A stretch of DNA of 64,000 bases from DATAOG01 sp963782885 (GCA_963782885.1 CAWALL010000040.1:620001-684000); one strand, 5' to 3'. Positions 24,860-34,549 are shown, counted from the stretch's first letter. Notes: generated by a model from the letters alone, not told the origin. Program-made: numbers and translations.

Positions 24860-25906
24860 CTACTTCGCGCCGGCCTGCTGGAGCATGTCCTTTCGGACCT
24901 GCTCCACAGTCGCGAAGGCTCGCTCGACGAAGTCCTTGCCGAGCTCCTGCTCGAGATAGGCCCGGACCGGACCCACCGCCGCGTCACGGAAGGTGGCGCG
25001 CTCCTCCGGCGTCGGGAAGGTGACCTCCATGCCCTTGTCCTTGAGCTGGTCGATGGCGGACACCCGGGCCTGGTAGTTGCGCACGCCGTACTCGGTCGCC
25101 TGGGCCATCTTGGCGCCCTTCATCACCACGACCTTCAGCTCGTCGGGCAGGCTCTGGAAGAACGCTTCATTGATCACCATGGTGTTGAGGCCAAGCTGAT
25201 GCTGGTCGACCGTGAGGTACTTCTGGACTTGGTAGAAGCTGTAGTCGAGGACGATGCCGGTGGGGTTCTCCTCGCCGTCCACGACCTTCTGCTGCATCGC
25301 GCCATACAGCTCCTCCCAGGGGATCGGCGTCGGCGAGGCGCCCATCGCCTTGACCATCTCGAGCGACATCGGGCTGGGCGGCACGCGGATGCGCAGCCCC
25401 CCCATGTCGTCGACCGACTTGATCGGCCTGACCGAGTTGGTGAAGTTGCGGAAGCCGTAGGACGCGGCGGAAAGCAGCCGCAGCCCGCTCTCCTTGGCCA
25501 TGCCTTCGTTCATGCTGCGGAACAGGTCGGACTCGAGGAACATGCGTCCCTCTTCGTCGTCATTGAACAGGTAGGGCGTCGAGAGGATCAGCATCGGCTT
25601 GTAGAACGCGTCCATGCTGGTCTCGTCGCCCTGCGCGATCTGGATCACGCCGCCTTTGGCCTGCTCGAGCCCTTCCTTGAGGCCGCCGAGCTGGCTCGCG
25701 GGCGAGATCGTGACCGCGATCCGGCCGCCGCTGGCGCTCTCGACGAACGCCGCGAAGGTCTCCCAGCCCTGGTTGAGCGGGCTCTCCACCGACTCGACAT
25801 GACTTGCCCGGATGTCGAACTCGGCCGCCCAAACGGGCGTCCCGACCGTGAGGACCAGCGCAGCCGCCGCCAGAGCGACGCTGCGCACGGCATTTTGCCG
25901 TCTCAT
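24860..25906 (-). CDS. dctP: TRAP transporter substrate-binding protein DctP
   Basis: Periplasmic receptor, 348 residues. The signal peptide ends at TPVWAA. The mature protein begins EFDIRASHVESVESPLNQGW. Family motifs include GGRIAVTISPASQLGG, the ligand-pocket segment GLRIRVPPSPMSLEMVKAMGASPTPIPW with the carboxylate-binding Arg in RIRV, and ELYGAMQQKVVDGEENP. It delivers a carboxylate-bearing solute to DctQM. The neighbouring class III aminotransferase suggests an amino or keto acid ligand, but this is inference. No regulator is present nearby. Confidence 0.92.
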   Translation of the reverse strand: MRRQNAVRSVALAAAALVLTVGTPVWAAEFDIRASHVESVESPLNQGWETFAAFVESASGGRIAVTISPASQLGGLKEGLEQAKGGVIQIAQGDETSMDAFYKPMLILSTPYLFNDDEEGRMFLESDLFRSMNEGMAKESGLRLLSAASYGFRNFTNSVRPIKSVDDMGGLRIRVPPSPMSLEMVKAMGASPTPIPWEELYGAMQQKVVDGEENPTGIVLDYSFYQVQKYLTVDQHQLGLNTMVINEAFFQSLPDELKVVVMKGAKMAQATEYGVRNYQARVSAIDQLKDKGMEVTFPTPEERATFRDAAVGPVRAYLEQELGKDFVERAFATVEQVRKDMLQQAGAK

Positions 25907-25999
25907 CTGTGCTTCTCCCTCGTTTCTCGTTTGCAGTTCTCAACAGCGTCGTCGTTACAGGACGCCGCCCTTGTCGTACATCGCCTTCGGCGGCCGGGA

Positions 26000-27295
26000 C
26001 TACCTCCGGATCGCGCGCAGGCTGTCCTCGACCACGGCCAGGGTCTCGTCGATCACCGCGTCGTCGTGGGCCGCGGACAGGAACCACGCGCCGCGCTCCA
26101 GCGCCCGGACGCCGTGCTCGACCATGGCGGTAGTGAAACGCACGTAGCGCGCCTTGTCCGTCTGGAAGGTGTCCCGATAGCTGGTCAGCGGCTCCGAGCT
26201 GCCGAATGCGACGTGAAAGATTCCGGGAAATCCCTGGATCCGGCCGATCACCTGGTGGTCGCGCATGAGCCGCGCGATCCCGTCCATCAGCCTCTGGCCG
26301 CGTTGCTCGATCAGCGCGTAGACCTCGCCCCTGGCGAGCTCGCGCAGCGTCGCGACGGTCGCCGCCATGTTGACCGGATGGGCGTTGTAGATGCCGCCGT
26401 GCGCGACCTTGCCGGTGTGGAACAGATCGATGATGTCGGCGCGGCCGGCGACCGCCGCGACCGGGAAGCCGTTGGCGATCGCCTTGCCGAAGGTGGCGAG
26501 ATCGGGCGTCACGCCGAATTTCGCCTGGGCGCCGCCGGGTGCGAGGCGAAAGCCGGTGATGACCTCGTCGAAGACCAGGATCGTGCCGGTCCGGTCGCGC
26601 GCCGCGCGCACCGCCTCGAGATAGCCAGGCCGCGGCGCGATCGCGCTGGTGTTGCACATCGCGGGCTCCATGATCACGGCCGCGACATCGCGGCGCTCGA
26701 GCCGCGCCACCAGGGGCTCCGGGTCGTTCCAGGCCATGACTTCGGTGTGCGACCCGGCCAGCTCGTCCTGACCCCGGCTGACCGCGACCCTAGCCGGCCG
26801 ATCGGCCGGTCCGCCCTGCTCGGCGGTCGGCGCGAAACTCCACAGGATGTTGTCCATCCAGCCGTGGTAATGGAACTTGATCACGATGTGCCGGCCGGTC
26901 GCCGCGCGGGCGAGCCGCAACGCGACCTGCACGACCTCCGATCCGGTCGTGCCGAAGCGCACCCGCTCGGCGCAGGGCACGAGTTCGCAGAACAGCCGGG
27001 CCGCCTCGAACTCGATCTCTGTCTGGCCGGCGAACAGGATGCCGTTGCGCAGCTGGCGCTCGACCGCTGCGATTACCGGCGCCGGGTCGTGGCCCAGGAT
27101 GATCGGGCCCATGGCGAGGTAGTAGTCGATCAGGCGGTTGCCGTCGATGTCGACCAGGTAGGGCCCTTCGCCCCGGGCGAACACCAGCCGCGTGGGCGAG
27201 ACCCCTGCGCGGAACTTGCTGTTGACCCCGCCTGCGAGATACCGCTCCGCGTCCGTCATCGCCTCGCGCGAGCGCGAGAAGTCACCGACCGTCAT
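26000..27295 (-). CDS. Class III aminotransferase, glutamate-1-semialdehyde aminomutase-like
   Basis: 431-residue PLP enzyme. RYLAGGVNSKFRAG at the N-terminus and the PLP segment EVITGFRLAPGGAQAKFGV then DLATFGKAIANGFP, with the Schiff-base Lys in TFGKAIANG, resemble HemL. The glycine phosphate-binding motif is GTTGSEVVQVALRLARA. Many HemL-like enzymes in catabolic clusters are not aminomutases but transaminases of amines, amino acids or their derivatives. Placement directly upstream of the TRAP genes on the same strand (93-bp gap) suggests it acts on the imported compound. The Ile/His/Tyr-rich FKFHYHGWMDN-like segment (IKFHYHGWMDN) lies in the active site. A housekeeping heme-synthesis role is less likely in this context. 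Confidence 0.88.
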   Translation of the reverse strand: MTVGDFSRSREAMTDAERYLAGGVNSKFRAGVSPTRLVFARGEGPYLVDIDGNRLIDYYLAMGPIILGHDPAPVIAAVERQLRNGILFAGQTEIEFEAARLFCELVPCAERVRFGTTGSEVVQVALRLARAATGRHIVIKFHYHGWMDNILWSFAPTAEQGGPADRPARVAVSRGQDELAGSHTEVMAWNDPEPLVARLERRDVAAVIMEPAMCNTSAIAPRPGYLEAVRAARDRTGTILVFDEVITGFRLAPGGAQAKFGVTPDLATFGKAIANGFPVAAVAGRADIIDLFHTGKVAHGGIYNAHPVNMAATVATLRELARGEVYALIEQRGQRLMDGIARLMRDHQVIGRIQGFPGIFHVAFGSSEPLTSYRDTFQTDKARYVRFTTAMVEHGVRALERGAWFLSAAHDDAVIDETLAVVEDSLRAIRR

Positions 27296-27661
27296 CCTAG
27301 ATCCTCTCTACGCGCTGGGGCGAACACGATGCCCGACGATCGCAAGCACTTGCGATGCGGGTCAACTCATAGGCCATATCGTAGCACCTCTCCCCGGATG
27401 GGCCACCCATCGACGGCAGCAATGGGGTTCATGAGCGGCCATCATCGTCGCTACTTCCGATCTCTGCTCTTCGATCCGGAAGCGGTCGTCCAACGTCGCA
27501 TTGCATCCTTCAGGAGCTCCGCCTGCCGTCCTGATGCCCGAAATGCCCGGCCAGCATCCCGAGGGCCGCGATCAGGATCCTTTGTGCCTGCTCCTGCCGC
27601 ACGGGCCGCCCACGCCATCCTTGGCGCATCGACCACTCCCGGACAACTCCGCTGCAGACCG
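27296..27661. other. Non-coding or decayed stretch upstream of the aminotransferase
   Basis: No convincing gene. The left end must carry the promoter of the minus-strand aminotransferase/TRAP operon. A minus-strand tail reading VRQEQAQRILIAALGMLAGH, then FGHQDG, near 27515-27605 is protein-like but has no supported start, and may be a scrap of a lost gene. Confidence 0.35.
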
Positions 27662-27985
27662 ATGACGTGCCAGATGCACGAGCTCGCCCGACTGCCGATT
27701 CTGCCCGGACTCGCGCGCGAAGGGGTCGCCGACATCGGCGGCCAAGCACTGCTCAAGCTGGAGAGCTCGATCGCCAAGATGGAGGCTGCGGGTGACGACG
27801 ACCCGAAGCTCCGCGTCGCCCTCGACTACCTACGACGCGAGGGTTGGGCGGAGCGCGGATGGATCCCGTGCCGAACGGCGCTAAGGTCGGCTTCGCTCGT
27901 AGCCCATGGCCAGCGGCCGGTTGGACTGGATGTTCTCGTCGATCATTTCCGGAAATCTCCTTGCCCGCCCTTTCGATCGAGGTGA
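27662..27985 (+). CDS. Short hypothetical ORF
   Basis: A 107-codon frame from ATG 27662. The first 70 residues are protein-like: MHELARLPILPGLAREGVAD, GGQALLKLESSIAKMEAAGD and DPKLRVALDYLRREGWAERG. The last third reads as noncoding composition and overlaps the convergent zinc-ribbon gene. No ribosome site is obvious. It may be the start of a gene cut by rearrangement in this IS-rich island. I do not recognise the family. Confidence 0.35.
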   Translation: MTCQMHELARLPILPGLAREGVADIGGQALLKLESSIAKMEAAGDDDPKLRVALDYLRREGWAERGWIPCRTALRSASLVAHGQRPVGLDVLVDHFRKSPCPPFRSR

Positions 27986-28449
27986 TCTATCAGCTTCTCG
28001 AGCCACGCGCCCTGGATCATCAATGCCTGCGATCGAAGTCGCTCATAGCGTCTACGGTGCATTCGCGGCGGCCGTTCAGGAAAGGGTTTCCTCATGTCGG
28101 CTGAACCTCCCACACGCTGGCGGATCGACTGAGCGCGCGTCAGCAACCGATCCCGCCCCCCTTCATGCTGGCTCTGATACGACAGGCCCCAACAACTCCG
28201 GCAATAGAACCGCTCACCACCGTGGAGCTTGCCGCACCGGCGATCGCACGATGGGCACCGAAACCAGGCTCGTGATCCCCCGAAAGGCTGCGCGGTGTAG
28301 TCGAGCCTGATTCGCTGCTCGATGTTCTTCCATGCGCCGCCGGACCGATCGCGGACACGATCGGACGCCTCGAAAAACCTGGCAGATGAGGCGACGATGT
28401 GATGCACTGCGCTGCGGAAAGCAGCGGAGAGGTGCGGATGGTGGGCCAA
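27943..28449 (-). CDS. Zinc-ribbon protein of mobile-element type, probably N-truncated
   Basis: Up to 168 residues. A four-Cys zinc ribbon (FRCPSCDRRCGKLHGGERFYCRSCWGL, shown in pieces as CPSC, CGKLHGG and CRSCWGLSYQSQ) is preceded by RIRLDYTAQPFGGSRAWF. This matches a recurrent family of unknown function in which a W-rich N-terminal segment usually precedes the LDYT motif. Here that segment is absent or replaced, and the 5' end overlaps an IS5-type transposase fragment. The basic helical C-terminus (RRRYERLRSQALMIQGAWLE) follows. The protein may bind nucleic acid. It is probably part of a degraded mobile island. Confidence 0.6.
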   Translation of the reverse strand: MAHHPHLSAAFRSAVHHIVASSARFFEASDRVRDRSGGAWKNIEQRIRLDYTAQPFGGSRAWFRCPSCDRRCGKLHGGERFYCRSCWGLSYQSQHEGGRDRLLTRAQSIRQRVGGSADMRKPFPERPPRMHRRRYERLRSQALMIQGAWLEKLIDHLDRKGGQGDFRK

Positions 28450-28881
28450 CCGGGGTTCTTCGATCGGGATCGGCGGGATGCGGCGTTGTCGGCGGCGGGC
28501 GATCCGCTCGAGCGGCTGGCGCTGGTGCTCGACTTCGAGCTGTTCCGGCCGGAGCTGGAGGCGGCGCTTGCACGCTCGGATCGCGCCAAGGGCGGCCGGC
28601 CGCCGTACGATGCGGTGCTGATGTTCAAGGTGCTGGTGCTGCAGACGCTCTATACGCTGTCCGACGATCAGGCCGAAGATCAGATCCGCGACCGGCTTTC
28701 GTTCATGCGCTTCCTCGGGCTCGCGCTCGAGGACCGCACCCCGGACGCCCAGACGGTCTGGTGGTATCGCGAACAGCTGACCCTGGCGGGCGCGGTCGCG
28801 CGGCGGTTCGCGAGGTTCGACGCCGCCCTGCGCGCCGCCGGCGACCTCGCCATGGGGGGGCTCTCATACCAGCCGCATTAA
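28438..28881 (+). pseudogene. IS5-family transposase N-terminal fragment
   Basis: The first 147 codons of an IS5-type transposase: VGQPGFFDRDRRDAALSAAG, GGRPPYDAVLMFKVLVLQTL, LSDDQAEDQIRDRLSFMRFL, and TPDAQTVWWYREQL. The catalytic domain is missing because the frame runs into the end of another element at about 28850-28880 (MGGLSYQPH-stop). Insertion of the IS630 element that follows explains the truncation. Confidence 0.8.
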
Positions 28882-29937
28882 GAACTGACCGGTGTGGCCC
28901 AGTCTAGGGAGCAGAGGGAGCGGATGCGGCCAGCTTCCTCGAGCAGGGCGTTCCAGGCCGCGCAGCAGCCGTCGAGAATGTCGTCGTAGCTCGGCCACAG
29001 GCGATGCGAGAGGAAGCGCTCGCGCAGATACAGCCAGACCCGTTCGATCGCGTTCAGCTCGGGTGAATAGGCGGGCAGGAAGACCGGCGTCAGGTTGGCA
29101 GGGACGGCGAGGTCCTTGGCGATGTGCCAGCCGGCGCGGTCCATGAGGACCATCGCGTGGGCGCCGGGGCTGACGGCTTGGCTGAGCTCGTCCGGCATCG
29201 CGGCGGCGCTGACCGTGGGCAAGACCAAGGCGCCGCCGGCGTCGCGCGCCGGGCAGACCGCGCCGAACAGGTAGACCGCCTGGTGGCGCAGGTCGCGTAC
29301 GCCGCGCGGGCGCATGCCGCGTTCGAACCAGCGGCGGCCGACGCGGCCGGTCTGGCCGACCCGGGCCTCGTCCTGGAACCAGACCTCGAGCCGTTCGGCG
29401 TTGGGATGGTCGCGGGCGATCTGGCGATCAGCGCCGGGAATTTTTTTTGAAGCGGGCCTGGGCCTTGAGGTCGGCTTCGGGATGGACCGGCCGCGCCTTC
29501 TGCCAGGACAGGCCGAGGTCGTGGAGCAACCGCAGCATGCCGTTCTCAGTATAGCTGACGCCGAAGCGGTCTTCGACGATCCGGCAGAGATCCTTGGCCC
29601 GCCAGCTGCTCACGCCGTCGCGCTCCGGGTTGGGCCCGCGCAGCACCAGCCCCTTGAACGCCGCCAGCTGGCCGTCGTCGAGCCAACTCGGCCGGCCGCT
29701 CCGGGGCCGATCGCGCAGCCCCGCGATCCCCTCGGCATTGAAGCGGATCACCCAGTCGCGCAGCGTCTGACGGTCCATGCCGGCCTGGCACGCGGCGCGC
29801 TCGCGGCTCATCCCGTCCAGCACGTTGGCCAAGCCGAGAAGCCGGCACGCCACCCGGCCCTCGCTCTCCAGCCGCGCCCGACGCCGCAGCTCTTCGGCGG
29901 AAATGTTGTCCCGGATCGGTACGCCTGCGCCCATCAC
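28878..29937 (-). pseudogene. IS630-family transposase, split by frameshifts
   Basis: The N-terminal part (29428-29937) holds two helix-turn-helix regions: MSRERAACQAGMDRQTLRDW, GLRDRPRSGRPSWLDDGQL and SYTENGMLRLLHDLGLSWQK. Coding shifts at an eight-A run near 29443-29450 and again near 29420, then continues as ARDHPNAERLEVWFQDEARV, which holds the first catalytic Asp. Next come the second Asp in MVLMDRAGWHIAK and the Glu in LPAYSPELNAIERVWLYLRE. The A-run could permit a programmed slip, but two shifts are needed, so I call it broken. The left edge appears to be the TA at 28879-28880, inside the IS5-type fragment. The right terminus was not found. Confidence 0.75.
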
Positions 29938-30076
29938 TCACCTCGCGCTGCATCACCATGCAGCACGGCACACCACACAACCGCAAATTTCACAACGGGG
30001 GCGCGTCAAAATATCGCAGGCTCGGTATAACGCCGGCGACTGCTCCTGAGGAGGGACTGGTACGCCGCGTCCTGGA

Positions 30077-30849
30077 CTAGGGCGTGTTAACACAAACCAT
30101 GTCGATGATCAGGGCGAAATGGATGAAGGCGGTGAACATGGTGTCGAGCTTTTCGAAGCGCGAGAAGATGCGGCGAAAGCCCTTGAGCCTGCGGAACAGG
30201 CGCTCGATCTCGTTGCGCCTGCGATAGAGGCCGCGGTCGTAGGTCCAGGGGCGGAGGCGGTTGGGGTTGGGCGGCACGACCGGCTCGAAGCCGAGCTGCA
30301 GCACCAGTTGCCGGGTCTCGTCGCCTTCGTAGGCCCGGTCCATCACCATCGGCACGCCATCGGGCCGCCGCTGCCAGCGCGTCAGCAGCTTGCGTCCTTC
30401 GGGCGCGTCGTGGGCCTGTCCGGGCGACAGGGCGAAGGTCAGGGCGATCCGGTCATTCGCGGCAACCAGATGAATCTTGGTGTTCCAGCCGCCGCGCGAC
30501 TTGCCGATGGCCTGCGGGCCGTTTTTTTTCGAGCACCCGTGCCATCGGGGTGAACCTTCACGCTGGTGCTGTCCAAGCCCACGCACTCCACCCGGATGCG
30601 AATCAGGCGATGTTCTTGCAAGGCTTGGAACACTCGGTCCAGCACGCCCGCCGCCGCCCAACGCCGCAAGCGCGTGTCGATCGTGTGCCAGTTGCCGAAG
30701 CGCTCCGGCAGCGCGCGCCATTTGCAGCCGTTCTCGGCGACATAGAGCACCGCGTTGATGACATCGAGATTGGCGATGCGCACGTTGCCTCGCTGTACGG
30801 GCATCAACGGGCGGATCACTTCATACTGGTCTTCGCTCAGCCTCATCAT
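30077..30849 (-). CDS. IS5-family transposase made by -1 frameshifting (copy B)
   Basis: OrfA (30849 down to 30439, 136 codons) starts MMRLSEDQYEVIRPLMPVQRG and carries the first catalytic Asp in CVGLDSTSVKVHPDG. At the run of eight A (plus-strand T8 at 30522-30529) a -1 slip changes GARKKT to GARKKNGPQAIG and joins orfB. OrfB has the second Asp in VPMVMDRAYEGDETR and the Glu in RRNEIERLFRRLKGFRR. This is the usual expression mode for the IS427-type group. No other lesions are seen, unlike copy A, so this is the likely active transposase source for both copies. Confidence 0.87.
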
Positions 30850-30901
30850 GCGATGAGACTACCGGAAACCCGCTCCCTTGAATAGCGTTAACACGCCCTA
30901 G
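30077..30901 (-). mobile_element. IS5-family (IS427-like) insertion sequence, copy B
   Basis: 825 bp including CTAG at 30077-30080 and 30898-30901, with GGGCGTGTTAAC inverted repeats. It is almost identical to copy A (10601-11424) and in the same orientation. The TA of its right CTAG served as the target of IS630 copy B, so the two elements share those bases. Before the IS630 insertion it lay next to the truncated primase gene. Confidence 0.92.
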
Positions 30902-32061
30902 TATAGTGTCCCAGAACTAACGTGGATAATGTTTCGTACGGCGGCATGTTGTTCCCCGGGCAGCAGGGGGAGCAGCATGGGCCGGCCACGCAAGCAGGAG
31001 ATCGAGCTGACCGCGGTCGAACGAGCCAGCCTGAGCGATCTGCTGCGATCGCGAACCGCCCGCCAGGGCTTGGTGCGGCGAGCGCGCATCGTGCTGGCGT
31101 CAGCACAAGGCATCTCGAACACCGCGATTGCGCGCGAGGTGGGCCTCTCGACCCCGGCGGTCGGGCACTGGCGCAAGCGCTTGCTCGAGCAGGGCCTGGC
31201 CGGGCTCTACGGCGAGCAGCGGCCGGGCCGCCCGCGCGACCATGATGACGCGGCCGTAGCGCGCCTGCTGGCCACTGTGCTGCAGAGCCGCCCCACGGTC
31301 GGTACGCACTGGACCGTTCGCGGCGCGGCCGCCGCCACCGGGATCTCGAAGAGCACGGTGCAGCGCTATCTGCGGCTGTTCGGGGTGCAGCCGCACCGCT
31401 CCAGGACCTTCAAGCTCTCGACCGACCCGCAGTTGATCGAGAAGGTCCGCGACATCGTCGGTCTCTACCTCAATCCGCCGGATCACGCGGTCGTGCTGTG
31501 CGTCGATGAAAAGAGCCAGATTCAGGCGCTCGAGCGCACGCAACCGGTTCTGCCGATGGGGCTTGGCTACGTCGATGGCATCACCCACGACTATAAGCGG
31601 CACGGCCCGACCACGCTGTTTGCCGCCCTCGACGTCGCCAACGGGCAGGTCCTGGCGCAGTGCAAGGCACGTCATCGCCATCAGGGATTCCTGGCGTTCC
31701 TCAAACGCATCGATGCCGCCGTGCCCGCTGAGCTCGCGGTTCACCTGATCGTCGACAATTACGCCACCCATCAGCATCCCAAGGTCCGCGCCTGGCTCGC
31801 CGAGCGCGCGCGCTTCCAGGTTCACTCCACGCCGACCTATGCTTCCTGGCTGAACCAGGTCGAGCGCTGGTTCGCGATCCTCACCAGCCGCGAGATCCGC
31901 CGTGGCTCGTTCGCCAGCGCCAAGGATCTGGTGGCGCGCATCACCGCCTTCGTCGCCGCCTACAATGCCCGCTCGCAGCCATTCGCCTGGACCGCCACTG
32001 CCGACGACATTCTCGCCAAGCTCGGCCGACTTTGTAATGTTATTTCTGGGACACTCTACTA
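30899..32061 (+). mobile_element. IS630-family insertion sequence, copy B
   Basis: Bounded by TA at 30899-30900 and 32060-32061. Terminal repeats read TAGTATAGTGTCCCAGAAC on the left and TAGTAGAGTGTCCCAGAAA on the right (reverse complement), about 23 bp with two or three mismatches. It is the same size and organisation as copy A but diverged in sequence and in opposite orientation. It inserted in the TA of the CTAG at the edge of IS5 copy B. Confidence 0.92.
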
Positions 32062-32062
32062 G
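30977..32062 (+). CDS. IS630-family transposase (copy B)
   Basis: 361 residues, clearly homologous along its whole length to the copy A transposase. The ATG at 30977 follows AGGGGGA by five bases. The helix-turn-helix reads SNTAIAREVGLSTPAVGHWR; then GISKSTVQRYLRLFGVQPH. Catalytic residues are in LCVDEKSQIQALERTQP, LIVDNYATHQHPKV and YASWLNQVERWFAILTS. The frame terminates within the terminal repeat, as in copy A. It looks functional. Confidence 0.92.
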   Translation: MGRPRKQEIELTAVERASLSDLLRSRTARQGLVRRARIVLASAQGISNTAIAREVGLSTPAVGHWRKRLLEQGLAGLYGEQRPGRPRDHDDAAVARLLATVLQSRPTVGTHWTVRGAAAATGISKSTVQRYLRLFGVQPHRSRTFKLSTDPQLIEKVRDIVGLYLNPPDHAVVLCVDEKSQIQALERTQPVLPMGLGYVDGITHDYKRHGPTTLFAALDVANGQVLAQCKARHRHQGFLAFLKRIDAAVPAELAVHLIVDNYATHQHPKVRAWLAERARFQVHSTPTYASWLNQVERWFAILTSREIRRGSFASAKDLVARITAFVAAYNARSQPFAWTATADDILAKLGRLCNVISGTLY

Positions 32063-32112
32063 GACGCAAATAGCAGAACGAAGCACGGCACGTCGCGGTT
32101 TGGGACAGGTGG

Positions 32113-33525
32113 ATGTTCTGGACCGGATCGCGCTGGCAGCGAGACGAACAGCTCCCGCACATGACCCGGACCCGGGACTATTTGCGGTCCCGCGCCGACT
32201 CATTGGTACGTGCCGCAGCTCAGGGCGAGATCGAAGGTCTCGACGTCGAGGCAGCTGAAGTGCTCGCAAAAAGCCTGCGCTCGGCGCCCATGGTGGCCAA
32301 CGTCATCGGATTGGCGCGCAGCAACGCAGAGCTGGTGGCCAGCACCGAGCAGTGGGATGCCGATCGATGGGGGCTCGGTACCGCTGTCGGCACGGTCGAT
32401 CTGCGGACCGGCGAGATCAGGAGCGCACGCCCTGGGGACTACATTGCCAAGCAGACTGCGGTTGCGCCCGCTCCGCCGGGGACGGCGGCGCCGATCTGGC
32501 AAGCATTCCTCGAGCGCATTTTCCGCGGCGATTCAGAACTGGTTCCGTTCGTGCAGCGCGCTATAGGGTACAGCCTGCTGGGTGCGATCCGCGACCACGT
32601 TCTGCTCTTTTGCTGGGGGCCGGTTGGTAACGGTAAGGGTGTGCTGATCAACACAGTCTCGCGCATCCTTGGTGATAATTCCGCTGTTGCGCCGGGCGAT
32701 CTCTTGCTCGTGACGCAATCGGATCGGCACCCGTGCGACATGGCAATGCTCAGAGGAGCGCGCTTGGTGACAGCGCAGGAATTAGCGCCGGGGCGGGCAT
32801 GGGACGAGCCAAAACTGAAAGGCCTGACCGGCGGCGACCCGATCACCGCGCGGTTCATGCGGCAGAACTTCTTCACGTACGAACCACAGTTCACGCTTTG
32901 GGTTGCGGGCAACCACAAGCCGGGTATTCGAGGCGTCGACGAGGCGATCCGGCGCCGCGTGCTGCTTGTGCCATTCCTGGAGGTGATCCCTGAGGCCGAG
33001 CGCGATCTGGAGTTACCCGAAAAGCTCAGGGCCGAGTGGCCGGCGATCCTGCGCTGGATGATTGACGGATGCCTCGGATACCAGCGCGAGGGCCTGAACC
33101 CGCCAGCGAGCGCGCTTGCCGCCAGGAAGGCATACCTCGATGCCGAGGACGTGCTAGGTCAGTGGCTCGGGGAGCGGTGTGACGTGCACCCCCGCGCGGG
33201 GTGGACCTCACTCAAAAGGCTCTATGACGACTGGTGCACCTGGATCGGTGGGCGCGGGCATCATGTCGGAACGTCGCAGGGTCTAGGTAAGCAACTCGAT
33301 GAGCGGGGCCTCGAGCGGAAAAGGATTAAGAAAGGGGAAGGATTCCTTGGCCTGAGGCTGACCGAATCGGTCTCGGGTGACGAAGGTGTAGAGAGACCCG
33401 CTAATACACGTAGTGGGCCCCCTGAGCCGCCTCGTTCCTATTACGTGCGTCCCACACCTGATCCCACGCTCAGACGTGGATTACCACGAACAACGACAGA
33501 CTACAAGAGACGAGCGCGGATTTAA
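32113..33525 (+). pseudogene. P4-type phage/plasmid primase-helicase, N-terminus removed by IS
   Basis: 470 codons covering the helicase half of a phage P4 alpha/D5-type protein. Landmarks are the entry segment WMFWTGSRWQRDE, superfamily-3 Walker A GPVGNGKGVLINTV, ARLVTAQELAPG with the Walker B-like acidic residue, and NHKPGIRGVDEAIRRR with the arginine finger. The primase domain that should precede it is missing; plausible coding (LWDRW) runs upstream only to the edge of IS630 copy B and IS5 copy B. A start at the internal ATG could still make a helicase fragment. The gene marks a former prophage, satellite or integrated plasmid. The tail (RSYYVRPTPDPTLRRG) looks disordered. Confidence 0.82.
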
Positions 33526-34075
33526 CTCATTCAGATCGCCAAGGCTTTCGGACCCTGCGGAACTGGCACGAACGCCTGCGGATGGTGGTTTGGCGGACAC
33601 CCCATCCGCCAGCCGCGCCGCCGATCGTGGAGGCCTCGGCGTCATGCGCGCGGCTGCTCCTGAGGGAGGGCTCCGGTTTTCTGCGTCTGGTCGAGGCTCC
33701 ACGGCGATCCGGGTCATCGCCGTCGCGTCGGATCGCAGGCGCTTCCCGAATCTGCGGGTCCAGCGCCCCCATTCGCCGCCGTGAATCGGGAGTGCCTGGC
33801 AGGAGCCCGAGGCCGCGCCAGCCGCACCGACGTCAATGCGGCGGCCAAGCAACTGATCCGCGTCGGGCAGGGCCTGAAGTGGCCGAGGGAGGTGCCGGCA
33901 GGACGCCCGGCGCGGCGGCGGGTCGGCTGTGCCACCGCGGCAGCCGGCCCCGCCTCATGACCTGATCGGTGTCGTCGATCTCGAAGCCCGAGGGTTCCAG
34001 GTGCTCGACGAACCGCTTGGCGGGCCTGCTGCAGCAGAGCGGCGACGGCGGCGAACCTCGGGCCGATCAGCCGAT
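33526..34075. other. Stretch without a supported gene
   Basis: About 550 bp between the primase fragment and the dead recombinase. Several frames are open because of high GC, but none shows a ribosome site or recognisable motif. It is probably decayed sequence of the former integrated element. Confidence 0.4.
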
Positions 34076-34444
34076 CGGGCTCAGCGAACAAGCCCATCAT
34101 TTTGGAAGAGCGCCTTACCGCCTGGCGTCGTAGGGTCGATGCCCTGAATGTGCAGGCAGATACTGGTCGACGCTTTGGGCGTAAAGGTCACCGAGTAAGC
34201 CACGGGGGTCCCGCAGCGAGCAGCCCAGACAGTCGACGGACCACGTCATCACGATGTCGAGTTGTCGCCGGACGGCATCCTTGAGCAAGCGGTCCAATTC
34301 GGGTCGCTCGTCGCGGCCCTTGGCACTGGCTGAGGCCATGTTCGACGTACTCGCCCGCGATCTGCCACCCGGAGCGCTCGGCGACCTGGCGCAGCGCCAG
34401 GAGCTGCGTTTCGGGTGATGCGCGTAGATGGCGGCGGGCTTCAT
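34076..34444 (-). pseudogene. Serine recombinase remnant, active site deleted
   Basis: Related to the recombinase at 9431-10007. The start reads MKPAAIYA, but the following catalytic segment (RVST in the relative) is deleted. The frame then shifts; ALRQVAERSGWQIAGEYVEH lies in a second frame, and GRDERPELDRLLKDAVRRQL, MTWSVDCLGCSLRDP and LLGDLYAQSVDQYL lie in the first. IDPTTPGGKALFQ appears at the end in a third. With no nucleophilic Ser and at least two shifts it cannot work. Confidence 0.78.
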
Positions 34445-34549
34445 GGAACCGATCCTGGAGCAAGGCTGACCCACAGGTTGGCGCGCTTCATTCAATAGTC
34501 GAGCGCGCGCCGCCTCGGCCGCCGGACTCGGGTCGACAACGCCGCGGTC

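Noticed and set aside
24341..27660. Plus-strand 1214-codon open frame across the TRAP and aminotransferase genes
   Set aside because: It is antisense to four well-conserved genes and has no recognisable domain; only the end past 27662 is protein-like.
28855..28880. Similarity of ACCAGCCGCAT near 28870 to the sequence near 55690
   Set aside because: Only about 12 bp match; this is likely chance and too short to call a second element end.
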